The notes: generated by a model not told the origin, from the letters alone. A DNA stretch of 64,000 nucleotides from Sphingomonas glaciei (GCF_023380025.1 NZ_CP097253.1:2513001-2577000), one strand, 5' to 3'. Shown: positions 27,415 to 38,102, numbered from the stretch's first letter. A program made the numbers and translations.

Positions 27415-28688
27415 CCGACCCCGGGATCGCCATGGTCGCGGAGCCGGGAAAGGCCGCGCCTGCCAACATGAAGTCAGGGGGTTGCACCGCCCCCGACCTG
27501 TTCGACAAGTTCCAGCCGCTGATCGACCAGCGCGAGGCCTTGCTGTCGACCGGGCTGACCGACCCGTTCAACCTCGTGATGGAGCGGGTCGAGAGCCCAA
27601 CCGTCGCGATCTGCAACGGCAAGCGGACGATCCTGCTCGGCACCTACAATTACATGGGCCAGACGTTCGACCCGCAGGTGCTTGCGGCGGGTCACAAGGC
27701 GCTCGACGAATATGGCGCGGGAACGACCGGCAGCCGGGTGCTCAACGGCACCTACCAGGGCCACCGCGAGTGCGAGGAAGCGCTCAAACGCTTCTACGGC
27801 ATGGACCATGCGATGGTCTTCTCGACCGGCTACCAGGCCAATCTCGGGATCATCTCCACGATCGCTGGGAAGGACGATTACGTCATCCTCGACATCGACA
27901 GCCATGCCTCGATCTACGACGGCTGCGCGCTGGGCAATGCCCAGATCGTCGCCTTCCGCCACAATGACGTCGAAGCGCTCGAAAAGCGGCTGAAGCGGCT
28001 TCCGGCCGATGCGGGCAAGCTGGTGGTGCTGGAAGGCGTCTACTCGATGCTCGGCGACACCGCGCCGCTGAAGGAGATGGTCGCCATCTCCAAGGCAGCG
28101 GGCGCGATGGTGCTGGTCGACGAGGCGCATTCGATGGGCTTCATCGGCCCAAATGGCCGCGGCGTGGCCGAGGACCAGGGCGTGCTCGACGATGTCGATT
28201 TCGTCATCGGGACCTTCTCCAAGTCGGTCGGCACTGTCGGCGGCTTTTGCGTGTCGAATCATCCCAAGTTCGAGATTCTGCGGCTGGTTTGCCGCCCGTA
28301 CGTCTTCACCGCCTCGCTTCCGCCGAGCGTGGTCGCCACCGCTGCGACCTCGATCGACCTGCTGCGCGGCGCGGCCGACAAGCGGGCGCACCTGTGGGCC
28401 AACAGCCGCCGGCTGCACGGCGGGCTGAAGGAACTCGGCTTCACGCTGGGCACCGAGACGCCGCAGTCGGCGATCATCGCGGTGATCATGCCCGACCTCG
28501 AGCGTGGTGCTGCGATGTGGGAAGCGCTGCTTCACGAAGGGCTGTACGTGAACCTCGCCCGTCCGCCGGCGACCCCGGCCGGCATGACGCTGCTGCGCTG
28601 TTCGCTGTGCGCGCTTCACAGCGAGGAGCAGGTTGGCGAGATCCTCGGCATGTTCGAGGCCGCGGGCAACCGCGTCGGGGTTATCTAG
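27411..28688 (+). CDS. spt: Serine palmitoyltransferase
   Basis: A 425-residue soluble PLP enzyme of the alpha-oxoamine synthase family. It condenses serine with an acyl thioester to give 3-ketosphinganine, the first step of sphingolipid synthesis. Lys271 in GTFSKSVG binds PLP, His165 (DIDSHASIYD) stacks on it, and Asp237/His240 (VDEAHSMG) complete the site. Each is offset by a constant six residues from the well-studied S. paucimobilis enzyme of 420 residues. Only ACP-spt are here; ketosphinganine reductase and ceramide synthase are not in the window. The stop overlaps the end of the convergent protease gene by eight bases. Confidence 0.95.
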   Translation: MTDPGIAMVAEPGKAAPANMKSGGCTAPDLFDKFQPLIDQREALLSTGLTDPFNLVMERVESPTVAICNGKRTILLGTYNYMGQTFDPQVLAAGHKALDEYGAGTTGSRVLNGTYQGHRECEEALKRFYGMDHAMVFSTGYQANLGIISTIAGKDDYVILDIDSHASIYDGCALGNAQIVAFRHNDVEALEKRLKRLPADAGKLVVLEGVYSMLGDTAPLKEMVAISKAAGAMVLVDEAHSMGFIGPNGRGVAEDQGVLDDVDFVIGTFSKSVGTVGGFCVSNHPKFEILRLVCRPYVFTASLPPSVVATAATSIDLLRGAADKRAHLWANSRRLHGGLKELGFTLGTETPQSAIIAVIMPDLERGAAMWEALLHEGLYVNLARPPATPAGMTLLRCSLCALHSEEQVGEILGMFEAAGNRVGVI

Positions 28689-29874
28689 CCGTCAGCAGCC
28701 GCCAACCTTCGGGCAGGTAATCGACGCTTTGATAATAGGAAAAGGCACAGCCGCCGCTCGCGGTATAGGCGCCGCCCTTGAGCGTGCCGTAGGCGACCGA
28801 GCCAAGGAAGATCGGCGCCCCGCTGTCGCCGCGCCGGCATTCGGGACCGCGCATCGTCACCCAGCTCGAGGTGCACAGGCCCCCGCACAGGTCGCCGGGC
28901 GGGGCGAAGTCGGTCAGCTCGACCTCCGAACAGGCATAGCCCGAACTTTCCCCGCGCAGGCACAGCCAGTCGCCGGGCCGGGTCATCGGGCGCGTCGCCC
29001 AGGTGATGATCGGACGCACGACCTTCTTGTCGCGGTCGCTGAATACCAAAGGCTCGGCCGGGCCGATCCGGCCGTGGATCTGGATGTCGTTCTGCGCCGC
29101 GCCCCATGCGCCCAGCATCGGCAGGAGGCGCTCCTCGCCATCGGTCGCGCGCCAGATCAACGTATCCGGGCAGTGGGCGGCGGTGGTGATGCCGAGCTTG
29201 CCCGCGGCGTCGCGAACCACGAAGCCGGTGGTGCAGCGGAAGCGGCGGCCTTCGGCATTGGGACCTTCGACCCGCCCGCCGCCGATCGCCGCGCTGTCGA
29301 CCAGCACCGCATCGAGCCGGCGTACCCGCACCGGAAGGCCGAGCCGCGCCGCAAGCAGGCTCTCGACCTCGCTTGCCGGGCGTTGGTCGCTGGCCGGACG
29401 CTGCATCACCACCAGCCCGCCGGTGCGCGGATCTAGCCCGGCGCCGCGGTAGCCGGGAATCAACAGGGGCAGCAGGTAGCGGCTCTGGTCGAGCAGGCGG
29501 ATTCCGGCCGCGCGGGTGGCAGCGGCATCGGTGGTGAAACGCACCGGGATCGGCAGGTCGCCGGCCGTCTCCACCGTGTTGGCCGGCTGCTCGCCCGGGG
29601 TCAGGCGGACCAGCAGATGCCAGTCGGGCCGGTGGACCACGCTGATCGAGGCCAGCCGCTCGCGATAGCGAACCCGCAGCCTGTCGGTGACTACCGTGCT
29701 GGCGCGCTGCTGGTCGAGCCGGTGCCCGGCTTCTTCCGCGCTGACCCCGAAGGCGGCGGCATAGCGCTCCGCATCGGCCGCAAGCGCCTGCTCGGGCGAG
29801 AGGCGAAGCGGGTGGGCGGCGAGGGCGGGGCTCGCGGCGGACAGGCAAATCAGCAGGGCGGAGCGGAAACGCAT
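28681..29874 (-). CDS. Secreted trypsin-fold (S1-like) serine protease
   Basis: A 397-residue protein starting with a signal peptide (MRFRSALLICLSAASPALA). An N-terminal region of about 200 residues resembles a streptogrisin-type propeptide. The protease domain has the triad His234 (TAAHC), Asp263 (NDIQIH) and Ser351 (GDSGAP), and Cys pairs (CLRG...YACSE, CGGLC, CRRGDSG) suited to an exported protein. The frame continues upstream to 30063, but that part is antisense to the histidine kinase start. It is divergent from the kinase with 73 bases between. The target is unknown. Confidence 0.8.
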   Translation of the reverse strand: MRFRSALLICLSAASPALAAHPLRLSPEQALAADAERYAAAFGVSAEEAGHRLDQQRASTVVTDRLRVRYRERLASISVVHRPDWHLLVRLTPGEQPANTVETAGDLPIPVRFTTDAAATRAAGIRLLDQSRYLLPLLIPGYRGAGLDPRTGGLVVMQRPASDQRPASEVESLLAARLGLPVRVRRLDAVLVDSAAIGGGRVEGPNAEGRRFRCTTGFVVRDAAGKLGITTAAHCPDTLIWRATDGEERLLPMLGAWGAAQNDIQIHGRIGPAEPLVFSDRDKKVVRPIITWATRPMTRPGDWLCLRGESSGYACSEVELTDFAPPGDLCGGLCTSSWVTMRGPECRRGDSGAPIFLGSVAYGTLKGGAYTASGGCAFSYYQSVDYLPEGWRLLTAR

Positions 29875-29947
29875 GAATCCTGATCTGGCATCAGCAACCT
29901 GAACGGATGGTTGTGCCCCGCCCTGTCGGGTTCTAGACTGTTTCCCC

Positions 29948-31909
29948 ATGAGGGCGAGGACCGACGACAACGGGTTCGACGGAGGGCGCTTCGGGGCTGC
30001 TGCCGGGGCGACGGTGGCGGCGCTCATCCTGCTGGGCATGGTGCTTCTGGTCGCGATGAGCAACCGGGCGCGTGATTCCGCGCTGGAGCGCGAGCGCCAC
30101 GCCTATGACGTGACCCTGCTCGTGCGCACCGTCGACGCGACCATCGCACGGTCGGAAGCCGCGCTCGGGCGCTTCGTGCTCGACGAGGATCTGCGCAGTT
30201 CGGGAAGCATCTACATCAACGAGTGGCGGCTGGCCGGAACCCAGTTGCGGCAGCTGGAACGGCTGGTCCGCAACGATCCCGATCAGAAGCAGCGGGTGGC
30301 CGATGCGCGCTCCCTCTATTCCCGCCACGGCGAGAACCTGGGTCGTGTTGCACAGGCCGCGGCGGGCGCGCGGGGCGAGGGCGGGATCGGCCTGTTCTAC
30401 TCCTTCACTCGCGAGGAACAGGACGCCCCAAAGACGCTTGGCTCACAGCTGCGGGCCAAATTGTCGGAGATCGCCTCGTCCGAACGCGCCGTCCTGCGCA
30501 GCAGCATGGAGCAGACGCAATTCTTCTCGGCCCAGGCTGATCGCCTGACCGATTATCTGTCGTGGCTGGGCGTGCTGATCGGGCTGGCGGCGATCGGGCT
30601 CGGCATCCTAGCGCTACAGGCAGTGCGGCAGAACTTCATCGCCCGGCGCGAAGCCGATACGCTCGAGCAGGCGGTCGCGATGCGGACGCAGGAACTGTCC
30701 GCCGCCAACGAAGCGCTGCTGGCCGAGGCCGAGGAACGCGAGGCGGCCGAATCGCAGCTGCGCCAGATCCAGAAGATGGAAGCGGTCGGCCAGTTGACCG
30801 GCGGCATCGCCCATGACTTCAACAACATGCTGGCGGTGGTGGTCGGCGGGATCGACCTTGCCCGGCGGCGGCTCGGCGGACCCAAGCGCGAAGTCATGCA
30901 GCATCTCAACAATGCAATGGACGGGGCGACCCGCGCCGCAGCGCTGACCCGCCGCCTGCTGAGCTTCGCCCGCGCCGAGCCGCTGCTGCCCGAGCGGGTG
31001 TCGCCAGCGGAACTGGTCGAGGGGCTCAAGGACCTGCTCGACCGGACATTGGGCGAGCGGATCACGGTCAAGGTGGCGACCGGCGGCGAGTGGCCGATCT
31101 TCGTCGATCCCCATCAGCTTGAGAACGCGCTGCTCAACCTCGCGGTCAACGGGCGCGACGCGATGGAAGGCGAAGGGGTGATCACCATCGCCACCAGCGA
31201 CATTCCGCTGGCGGAGAGCGAGGTCGGTGACTTGCCGGCCGGCGATTACATCCGGATCGCGGTGGCCGACACCGGCAGCGGCATGAGCGAAGAGGTCAAG
31301 CGGCGCGCGTTCGAGCCCTTCTTCACCACCAAGGAAGTCGGCAAAGGCACCGGGCTCGGCCTCAGCCAGATCTTCGGCTTCGCGCGCCAGTCGGGCGGCG
31401 AGGTGACGATCGACAGCGCGGTGGGCGTGGGCACCGTGGTTAGCCTGTTCCTTCCCCGCTGCCATGCCCAGCCCGCGGAAGTCCGGCTGCACCCGACCTT
31501 CACCGGGCAGATACACAGCGAGTTTGCGGGCGGCCACCGCGGCGCACGAATCCTGCTGGTCGAGGATGATCCGCGGGTTCGCAGCGCGACGATCGAAGCG
31601 CTCGAGGACCTCGACTATCAGCCGGTCGCCTGCGCCAATGCCGAGGAGGCGCTGGCCGCCTTCGAGAGCCACGTGTTCGACCTCGTCATCAGCGACGTCA
31701 TCATGCCCGGCATGACCGGACCCGAGCTGGTGCGGGACCTCAAGCGGCGTTTTCCCGAACTAGGGGTGCTGTTCGTCACCGGCTATGTCGGCGACGGCGA
31801 GGGCGAGGATCTCAAGGGCCACGAACTCCTCCGCAAGCCCTTCACCGTCGGCGCGCTGCAGGATGCGGTGGCGGCGGCGCTGGGGCGGGCCGAGGTCCGC
31901 GCGGCCTGA
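29948..31909 (+). CDS. Hybrid sensor histidine kinase with C-terminal receiver
   Basis: A 653-residue inner-membrane protein. TM1 is at about 14-36, then a CHASE3-like periplasmic four-helix sensor (about 37-200), TM2 (about 201-224), a coiled coil, a HisKA domain with His289 ([11 protein letters not shown], the HWE-like/DFNN subtype), a HATPase domain (DTGSGMS, GTGLGLS), and a receiver domain with phosphorylatable Asp583 (ISDVIMPG). It senses an envelope or periplasmic signal. No separate response regulator or output gene adjoins it, so phosphorelay through a histidine phosphotransferase elsewhere is likely. Confidence 0.88.
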   Translation: MRARTDDNGFDGGRFGAAAGATVAALILLGMVLLVAMSNRARDSALERERHAYDVTLLVRTVDATIARSEAALGRFVLDEDLRSSGSIYINEWRLAGTQLRQLERLVRNDPDQKQRVADARSLYSRHGENLGRVAQAAAGARGEGGIGLFYSFTREEQDAPKTLGSQLRAKLSEIASSERAVLRSSMEQTQFFSAQADRLTDYLSWLGVLIGLAAIGLGILALQAVRQNFIARREADTLEQAVAMRTQELSAANEALLAEAEEREAAESQLRQIQKMEAVGQLTGGIAHDFNNMLAVVVGGIDLARRRLGGPKREVMQHLNNAMDGATRAAALTRRLLSFARAEPLLPERVSPAELVEGLKDLLDRTLGERITVKVATGGEWPIFVDPHQLENALLNLAVNGRDAMEGEGVITIATSDIPLAESEVGDLPAGDYIRIAVADTGSGMSEEVKRRAFEPFFTTKEVGKGTGLGLSQIFGFARQSGGEVTIDSAVGVGTVVSLFLPRCHAQPAEVRLHPTFTGQIHSEFAGGHRGARILLVEDDPRVRSATIEALEDLDYQPVACANAEEALAAFESHVFDLVISDVIMPGMTGPELVRDLKRRFPELGVLFVTGYVGDGEGEDLKGHELLRKPFTVGALQDAVAAALGRAEVRAA

Positions 31910-31925
31910 GGATCCAGTCCCGGGA

Positions 31926-32662
31926 TCAGGTCCCTAAACGCGCGATAAGCGCCTTCGCAGCGGCCGGATTGCGAACCTTCGCTCCCGAGATGAAGTAGAC
32001 GTACACATCGCGCCCGCCCTTGGCCCACGTTCGAGTCTGCTTTGCCCAGTCGTCGAGGGCCGCTTCGTCATAGCCGGTTTTGACCATTTCCACGCTGCGT
32101 TGAAGTCGGGCGTAGGTGAAGTCGGCGGTCTGCTCGTCGATGCGGGGGAATTCGTCGTGGTCGGCGAAAACCACCGCCATGTTGCGCGCCCGGGCGAGAT
32201 CGAGAAAGGCGGGGTCGGCGAAGCTCGGATGGCGCACCTCGAGCGCGTGGCGCAGCGGCAGACCATCCTGAAAGTCGGGGATCAGGTCGAGGAAACGGGC
32301 GAAGTCGTCGCGCTCGAACCTTTTGGTATCCGCGAACTGCCAATTGATCGGGCCGAGCTTGTCACCGAGCTCGGTGAAGCCCTGGTTCATGAAGGTGTCG
32401 ATCGACCCCACGCTGTCGGCAAGCACCTTGCGGACGGTCGAATAGCGTGACGCCTTGAGGCTGAACTGGAATCCGACAGGCACCGCCTCGCCCCACTTGC
32501 GCCAGCTCGCCGGTTTCTGCCGACCGTAGGATGTGGCGTTGATCTCGATCGCGGTCAGGTGCCGCGCCGCATATTCGAGCTCGCGCCGGTGAGCGAGGCC
32601 GTCAGGATAGAAGGTCCCGCGCCAGGGCTCGAAGGTCCAGCCGCCGACCCCGACGCGGATCG

Positions 32663-32666
<4 letters not shown>
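31926..32666 (-). CDS. DUF72-family protein
   Basis: A 246-residue protein starting at GTG 32666, whose last base pair overlaps the purL stop (GTGA). [16 protein letters not shown], then [13 protein letters not shown] and [10 protein letters not shown], are typical of DUF72, a TIM-barrel-like family of unknown activity found in all domains. The frame extends upstream to 33116, but that part lies antisense in purL. Coupling to purL suggests joint expression, not necessarily joint function. Confidence 0.85.
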
Positions 32667-34888
<2,222 letters not shown>

Positions 34889-34970
34889 GCCCGCGCCTGT
34901 AGCGGGACGGGGCGCTTTGGCCAATCCAGGGGGCGAAGTTGTCGCCGCGGAAGATCCGGAAGATGAAGGG

Positions 34971-34986
34971 GGTCACAAAGGTCACA
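34971..34986 (+). repeat. Tandem GGTCACA motifs
   Basis: GGTCACA occurs at 34971-34977 and again at 34980-34986. The longer unit AAAGGTCACA (34977-34986) recurs at 35048-35057 and, inverted, at 35061-35070. It is therefore part of a local repeat family. Confidence 0.55.
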
Positions 34987-35045
34987 GGTGGCGTGCCATT
35001 GCTGCTCTGACGACAATGGCGGAAAACCCGGGTTCAGGCGCGCGA

Positions 35046-35072
35046 GCAAAGGTCACACGCTGTGACCTTTGC
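35046..35072. repeat. 27-base palindrome built on AAAGGTCACA
   Basis: GCAAAGGTCACA (35046-35057) is followed by a three-base spacer CGC and its exact complement TGTGACCTTTGC (35061-35072). Such perfect twelve-base arms could bind a dimeric regulator or form a cruciform/hairpin. It lies 158 bases upstream of purL on purL's strand. Confidence 0.7.
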
Positions 35073-35179
35073 GCTTCGGCATCCAGGACTGCCGAGCTCG
35101 ACGAGTTGAAAGAGCCTCGCGGAGGACCGCTCGAAAGAGCTGAGCAGGCGAAGTCCTACATTGCAAGGCGGAGGGCAAG

Positions 35180-35206
35180 TGTCCGCAATGGGTGGGAAGC
35201 GGACAT
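35180..35206. repeat. TGTCCGC hairpin repeat, copy A
   Basis: TGTCCGC (35180-35186) and GCGGACA (35199-35205) flank AATGGGTGGGAA. This is the best-preserved of four copies between 35.2 and 38.9 kb, all with a TGGGT-containing loop. Confidence 0.75.
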
Positions 35207-35276
35207 GCGGACGCAAAGAAAAAAAGGGACCGCCGAAGCGATGCCTTTTCCCCCATTCGAGCAAGTAGGAGCAGCG

Positions 35277-35852
35277 CTACGCCAGTTGCGCGATCGCAGC
35301 GCCCATTTGGCGACGGCGACGCATGCTTGCGCCGATTGCGCCAAATCCAAGCAACATCATCGCCCACGTGCCCGGTTCAGGCACAGCCGCTGCAACGTCA
35401 CGACTGGTGGTGAAGTTTATGACGGACGAACCACCGGTAGTGCTCACTCCAGCGAAGTTCGCGAAGAGCGTTCCGTTCTGTACGAACACATTGATGGGTG
35501 AGAACGCCGAAGAAGGGTTCACTGAAGCCGAAAGGATCGACGGGCCAGACAATACCGAAAGGGCAAATCCGTTAAATGCAGTGTCGCCGAAGTTCGTCCC
35601 GACGAGGTTGGTGATCGTCAGGCTGTTCGCCGCAACATCCACCGAGAAGTTCGGATTGTACGTCGGGAAACTTCCCAGGGGGTATTCGACGCCATCGCTA
35701 ACTACAACGCTAGTAAACGGGTCAGAGTAAACCGCGGTGGCGTTGGGGTAACGGGTCGTAAGATCGACGGTGGCACCCATGAGACCTTGCGCAGCGGCTG
35801 GAGCGGTGAACATAGATATTCCCGCACCTAGAATAAGAAGATTTTTCAGCAT
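35277..35852 (-). CDS. PEPxxWA-type C-terminal sorting domain protein
   Basis: A 191-residue exported protein: signal peptide (about 1-21), a Ser/Thr/Asn/Val-rich beta-type body of unknown function, then the sorting signal VPEPGTWAMMLLGFGAIG (about residues 158-175), made of the PEPxxWA motif and a hydrophobic helix, and a basic RRRR tail. An exosortase would cleave this signal and route the protein to the surface; none is in the window. The start at 35852 is the only good ATG. It carries the same C-terminal signal as the protein at 38103. Confidence 0.85.
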   Translation of the reverse strand: MLKNLLILGAGISMFTAPAAAQGLMGATVDLTTRYPNATAVYSDPFTSVVVSDGVEYPLGSFPTYNPNFSVDVAANSLTITNLVGTNFGDTAFNGFALSVLSGPSILSASVNPSSAFSPINVFVQNGTLFANFAGVSTTGGSSVINFTTSRDVAAAVPEPGTWAMMLLGFGAIGASMRRRRQMGAAIAQLA

Positions 35853-35887
35853 GTCGGCCCCTTAAGAACTTTGTCCAGCAACTGGAA

Positions 35888-35906
35888 CGTTAACGCATGT
35901 TTAACG
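35888..35906. promoter_or_regulatory. CGTTAAC/GTTTAACG inverted repeat upstream of PEP-CTERM gene
   Basis: CGTTAAC (35888-35894) and GTTTAACG (35899-35906) form a near-palindrome 36 bases upstream of the start codon of the gene at 35277, in an AT-richer patch. It could be an operator or part of a promoter; no factor can be named. Confidence 0.35.
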
Positions 35907-35977
35907 GGCGTCAACGTCAATGCTGGCTTCGGAATCCTGAAATGAGACGTACGCGAACTCGAAACGATATCCTCAAA

Positions 35978-36003
35978 CGTCCGTGATGGGTGGTAAGCGG
36001 ACC
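35978..36003. repeat. TGTCCGC hairpin repeat, copy B
   Basis: GTCCG (35979-35983) and CGGAC (35998-36002) flank TGATGGGTGGTAAG. It lies just past the stop of the lipoprotein gene on the minus strand, where it might act as a transcript-end hairpin. Confidence 0.65.
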
Positions 36004-36015
36004 TGCGCACTGCCC

Positions 36016-36576
36016 TTAGGGCTGAGCGCGGCATCGCGGAATGTTCGCTGCCATAGCGGGATATACCTTGAGGGTGCGTCTGTCCCAGTAGGTCAGGTCG
36101 AGGGCGATGAAGATCGGCGAGTCCTTGCGCCGGTAGATGGCCTGGCCTTCCCAGCCGCTCCCGAGCGGTGTCAGGCATTCGTCCCAGCCGCCATTGCGGA
36201 GCTCATCGATGATCGCCACCAGCGCGCTCTGATCCGAGGCGTGCCACAGGGTCAGGTGGTCGAAACCGCCCCCACCATCGCCGCCCCCGAGGTCAACGGC
36301 AGCGCTGAAGGGCCCGTGCCGCTGGAAGGACACGCCTTCCTTGCGGCACCGCATCTCGACATTGTGCGACACGCACGCGGTGAAGCCGGCGCGCCGCGCA
36401 TCCGCGAGGCTGCCGGTCACCGGGAGACCGTCGAACAGGAAGGCTGCGGGGGGTTGCGGCGCTTCACCGCAGGACGCCAGAAGCGTCAGGGCAAGCATTG
36501 GCGCAAGGGTTGCAGGCTGGACCCGTGAGGTTGTTGCCTCCTTGCCGTGCGCCGGCGGTTCCATTTGTTCGGACAT
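36016..36576 (-). CDS. Putative lipoprotein of unknown function
   Basis: A 186-residue protein. After a 25-residue N-terminal part there is a hydrophobic stretch ending in the lipobox LLASC, so the mature protein would start at a lipidated Cys. The true start may be the internal ATG giving MLALTLLASC, since the first residues (MSEQMEPPAHGKEATTS) are unlike a signal peptide. The rest shows two further Cys (TACVSH, MRCRK) and a GGGDGGGG turn. I recognise no family. Confidence 0.6.
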   Translation of the reverse strand: MSEQMEPPAHGKEATTSRVQPATLAPMLALTLLASCGEAPQPPAAFLFDGLPVTGSLADARRAGFTACVSHNVEMRCRKEGVSFQRHGPFSAAVDLGGGDGGGGFDHLTLWHASDQSALVAIIDELRNGGWDECLTPLGSGWEGQAIYRRKDSPIFIALDLTYWDRRTLKVYPAMAANIPRCRAQP

Positions 36577-36602
36577 GCAATTGCTTACGGCCCCGCCGCC
36601 AA

Positions 36603-36629
36603 GGTCCGCAATGGGTGGAAACCGGACAT
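36603..36629. repeat. TGTCCGC hairpin repeat, copy C
   Basis: GTCCG (36604-36608) and CGGAC (36623-36627) flank CAATGGGTGGAAAC. It lies just upstream of the lipoprotein start on the minus strand. The loop matches copy A at nearly every base. Confidence 0.7.
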
Positions 36630-36711
36630 TAGACCTGTTGCTTCGTCAACAGTCAGCGATGTCTATACGCTCAGCGGTAGAGTTCAATTACCGCAGGTCC
36701 CTACTCCAAAA

Positions 36712-36748
36712 CCAAAAAAGGCCCGCCCCTGGGCAAGAGGGGCGGGCC
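36712..36748 (-). terminator. Rho-independent terminator, minus strand
   Basis: GGCCCGCCCC (36720-36729) and GGGGCGGGCC (36739-36748) form a perfect ten-pair stem, and on the minus strand it is followed by six T (36714-36719 read as A on the plus strand). It ends the FeeM-like / small ORF transcript. Copy C of the repeat and the lipoprotein gene lie beyond it. Confidence 0.85.
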
Positions 36749-36834
36749 GAGATACCAGGGGACTGATGTCTTCCTAAAACAACAATATCCGGCGCAAGTT
36801 TCGAGCGGTCTGAAAAAGTTTGTCGCAAGCCCGC

Positions 36835-36987
36835 TTAGTAGTGACCGACATCGACACGAAAGGTGCTCAACTCGCGGCTATCGATGGTTGAGGCTAATCC
36901 AGCAAAACCGGCGATGCAGCCAGTAAATGCAAACGACATCACTAGCCAATGCAAGAACGTCCTGCGGATTATTTCGGTCGAAATCAT
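36835..36987 (-). CDS. 50-residue single-span membrane peptide coupled to the FeeM-like gene
   Basis: This small gene starts at the ATG whose last two bases are shared with the TGA of the acyltransferase gene (ATGA overlap, 36984-36987) and ends at TAA 36835-36837. The peptide begins MISTEIIRRTFLHW, has one hydrophobic helix (WLVMSFAFTGCIAGFAGLA, residues 14-32) and a polar end DVGHY. The overlap, the membrane segment and the strong terminator 87 bases downstream all argue for a real cotranslated protein. I know no family. It may anchor or regulate the acyltransferase. Confidence 0.6.
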   Translation of the reverse strand: MISTEIIRRTFLHWLVMSFAFTGCIAGFAGLASTIDSRELSTFRVDVGHY

Positions 36988-37841
36988 GACCTAAGCCTCG
37001 ATCCTATCAACATGCCTAGGAGGCGCTTGGTAGAAGTTTCGCGTGCTTCGTAAGCAGTTAGCACTTCCAAGTCGGGCACGGCTCCGCGACATGGGGCGCC
37101 AGTAAGTCTTCCGTAGAGGCCATCCTCTTCATCGGTTGAGAAGAAATATCGGTAGAGCGAGCGCTGGTTGCTTTCCGGACGCGCGGCGTTTTCGGTGATC
37201 ATTCGCCTGATCGCCCCAACATTTAGCCACATCAGTTGGGAAGGCGCGTTGACGCTTGCATTCGTCCGCACTTCACCGACGCGAACGAAGCCAAGCATTC
37301 GTTCATAAAAGCGCCGATGCCTGGGATTCACCTCGATAAACAGGTCGCTGCATGCAAACTGGCGCGATCCGTAAATGAAGACCAGGTGAAACAACGCTGC
37401 CAGATGCTGGTGCGATGAACCTGTCCAATCGAAAGCGAGCTTCGTCAGTTCGCACAGCTTTGCTCCATGTGCTGCCCGAAACGGAGCAATTTTATCGGCG
37501 AAAGTGGCATCGACAGCCAGCCCTGCTCGGGAATCCACTGTAAGCGTCAGCGTTCCCACCACCTCGTCCTGACAAGCTGCCGTGAAGGTAACGCAGTTGG
37601 GCGAAGTGACGAGGGAGTGGTTCTTCCCATAACCCCGCCACGAATACATTCGGCTTAGCAACATGCTGGCCGCATTGCGCTGGCCTTCCGTGTTCGCCAG
37701 CCGAATGGTGAGGCACTCACCAGTTCGGACATCCGGATCGCAACGACGTGCAGATGCACCATCGCCCAAACCACGATTCAGAAGCATTTTGCTATCGAGC
37801 CGCGACTCGGGGAGGCCAAGGGCCACCCTCTCTTGCTTCAT
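36984..37841 (-). CDS. FeeM-like N-acyl amino acid synthase domain protein
   Basis: A 285-residue cytosolic protein from the ATG at 37841 (GTG 37859 is an alternative). The N-terminal part (RLANTEGQRNAASMLLSRMYSWRGYG) and the core LCELTKLAFDW, FIEVNPRHRRFYERMLGF follow the GNAT/autoinducer-synthase-like fold of FeeM, which joins a long acyl chain from ACP to an amino acid. Its base composition is about 55% GC in places I counted by hand, against about 70% in dcw genes, suggesting transfer. It lies between two PEP-CTERM genes and is coupled to the 50-residue membrane peptide. Confidence 0.7.
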   Translation of the reverse strand: MKQERVALGLPESRLDSKMLLNRGLGDGASARRCDPDVRTGECLTIRLANTEGQRNAASMLLSRMYSWRGYGKNHSLVTSPNCVTFTAACQDEVVGTLTLTVDSRAGLAVDATFADKIAPFRAAHGAKLCELTKLAFDWTGSSHQHLAALFHLVFIYGSRQFACSDLFIEVNPRHRRFYERMLGFVRVGEVRTNASVNAPSQLMWLNVGAIRRMITENAARPESNQRSLYRYFFSTDEEDGLYGRLTGAPCRGAVPDLEVLTAYEARETSTKRLLGMLIGSRLRS

Positions 37842-38102
37842 CTGATTAGCCCCACCCACTTACGTATCAAAGCGGGACACTGTTCGCAGAAATCTTTCAA
37901 CAAGTAACTAAAGCTTCCGAGCGCTGCGCCAGCCTGTTCTGGCAATGCGGTGAACGACTAAGATTGAAGGGACCGCACTCGGAAAGACCGGTAACTTCCG
38001 CGATCGATTGACTTCGCGCTCACCCTTGGGAACTCGTTGCCATATCCAGTGGTTTGGAGTAATCGGTTAACATATCGATAACCACTGCAGGGGAGTCCGA
38101 GT
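37842..38102. promoter_or_regulatory. Divergent region FeeM-like / PEP-CTERM gene, with nested inverted repeats
   Basis: A 261-base gap. Near the plus-strand gene CAGTGGTT (38047-38054) can pair with AACCACTG (38080-38087), while inside it GGTTA (38065-38069) can instead pair with TAACC (38079-38083). The two stems exclude each other and lie 16-60 bases before the start codon, after which GGGGAG serves as ribosome site. This could be a switch or an operator. Confidence 0.4.

Larger units (their letters stand above)
34889..35276. other. Repeat-rich intergenic region at the edge of the accessory interval
   Basis: A 388-base gap without a convincing gene. It holds direct copies of GGTCACA at 34971 and 34980, a 27-base near-perfect palindrome at 35046-35072, and one copy of the TGTCCGC hairpin repeat at 35180-35206. 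Small frames here overlap the repeats and look random. Base composition drops towards about 55% GC. Confidence 0.5.

Noticed and set aside
36341..36766. 141-residue plus-strand frame over the lipoprotein start and repeat copy C
   Set aside because: It runs through a repeat and a terminator and has no ribosome site or domain.
37937..37955. Possible sigma-54 promoter (TGGCA...) before the PEP-CTERM gene
   Set aside because: The -12 element does not read TTGC at the required spacing.
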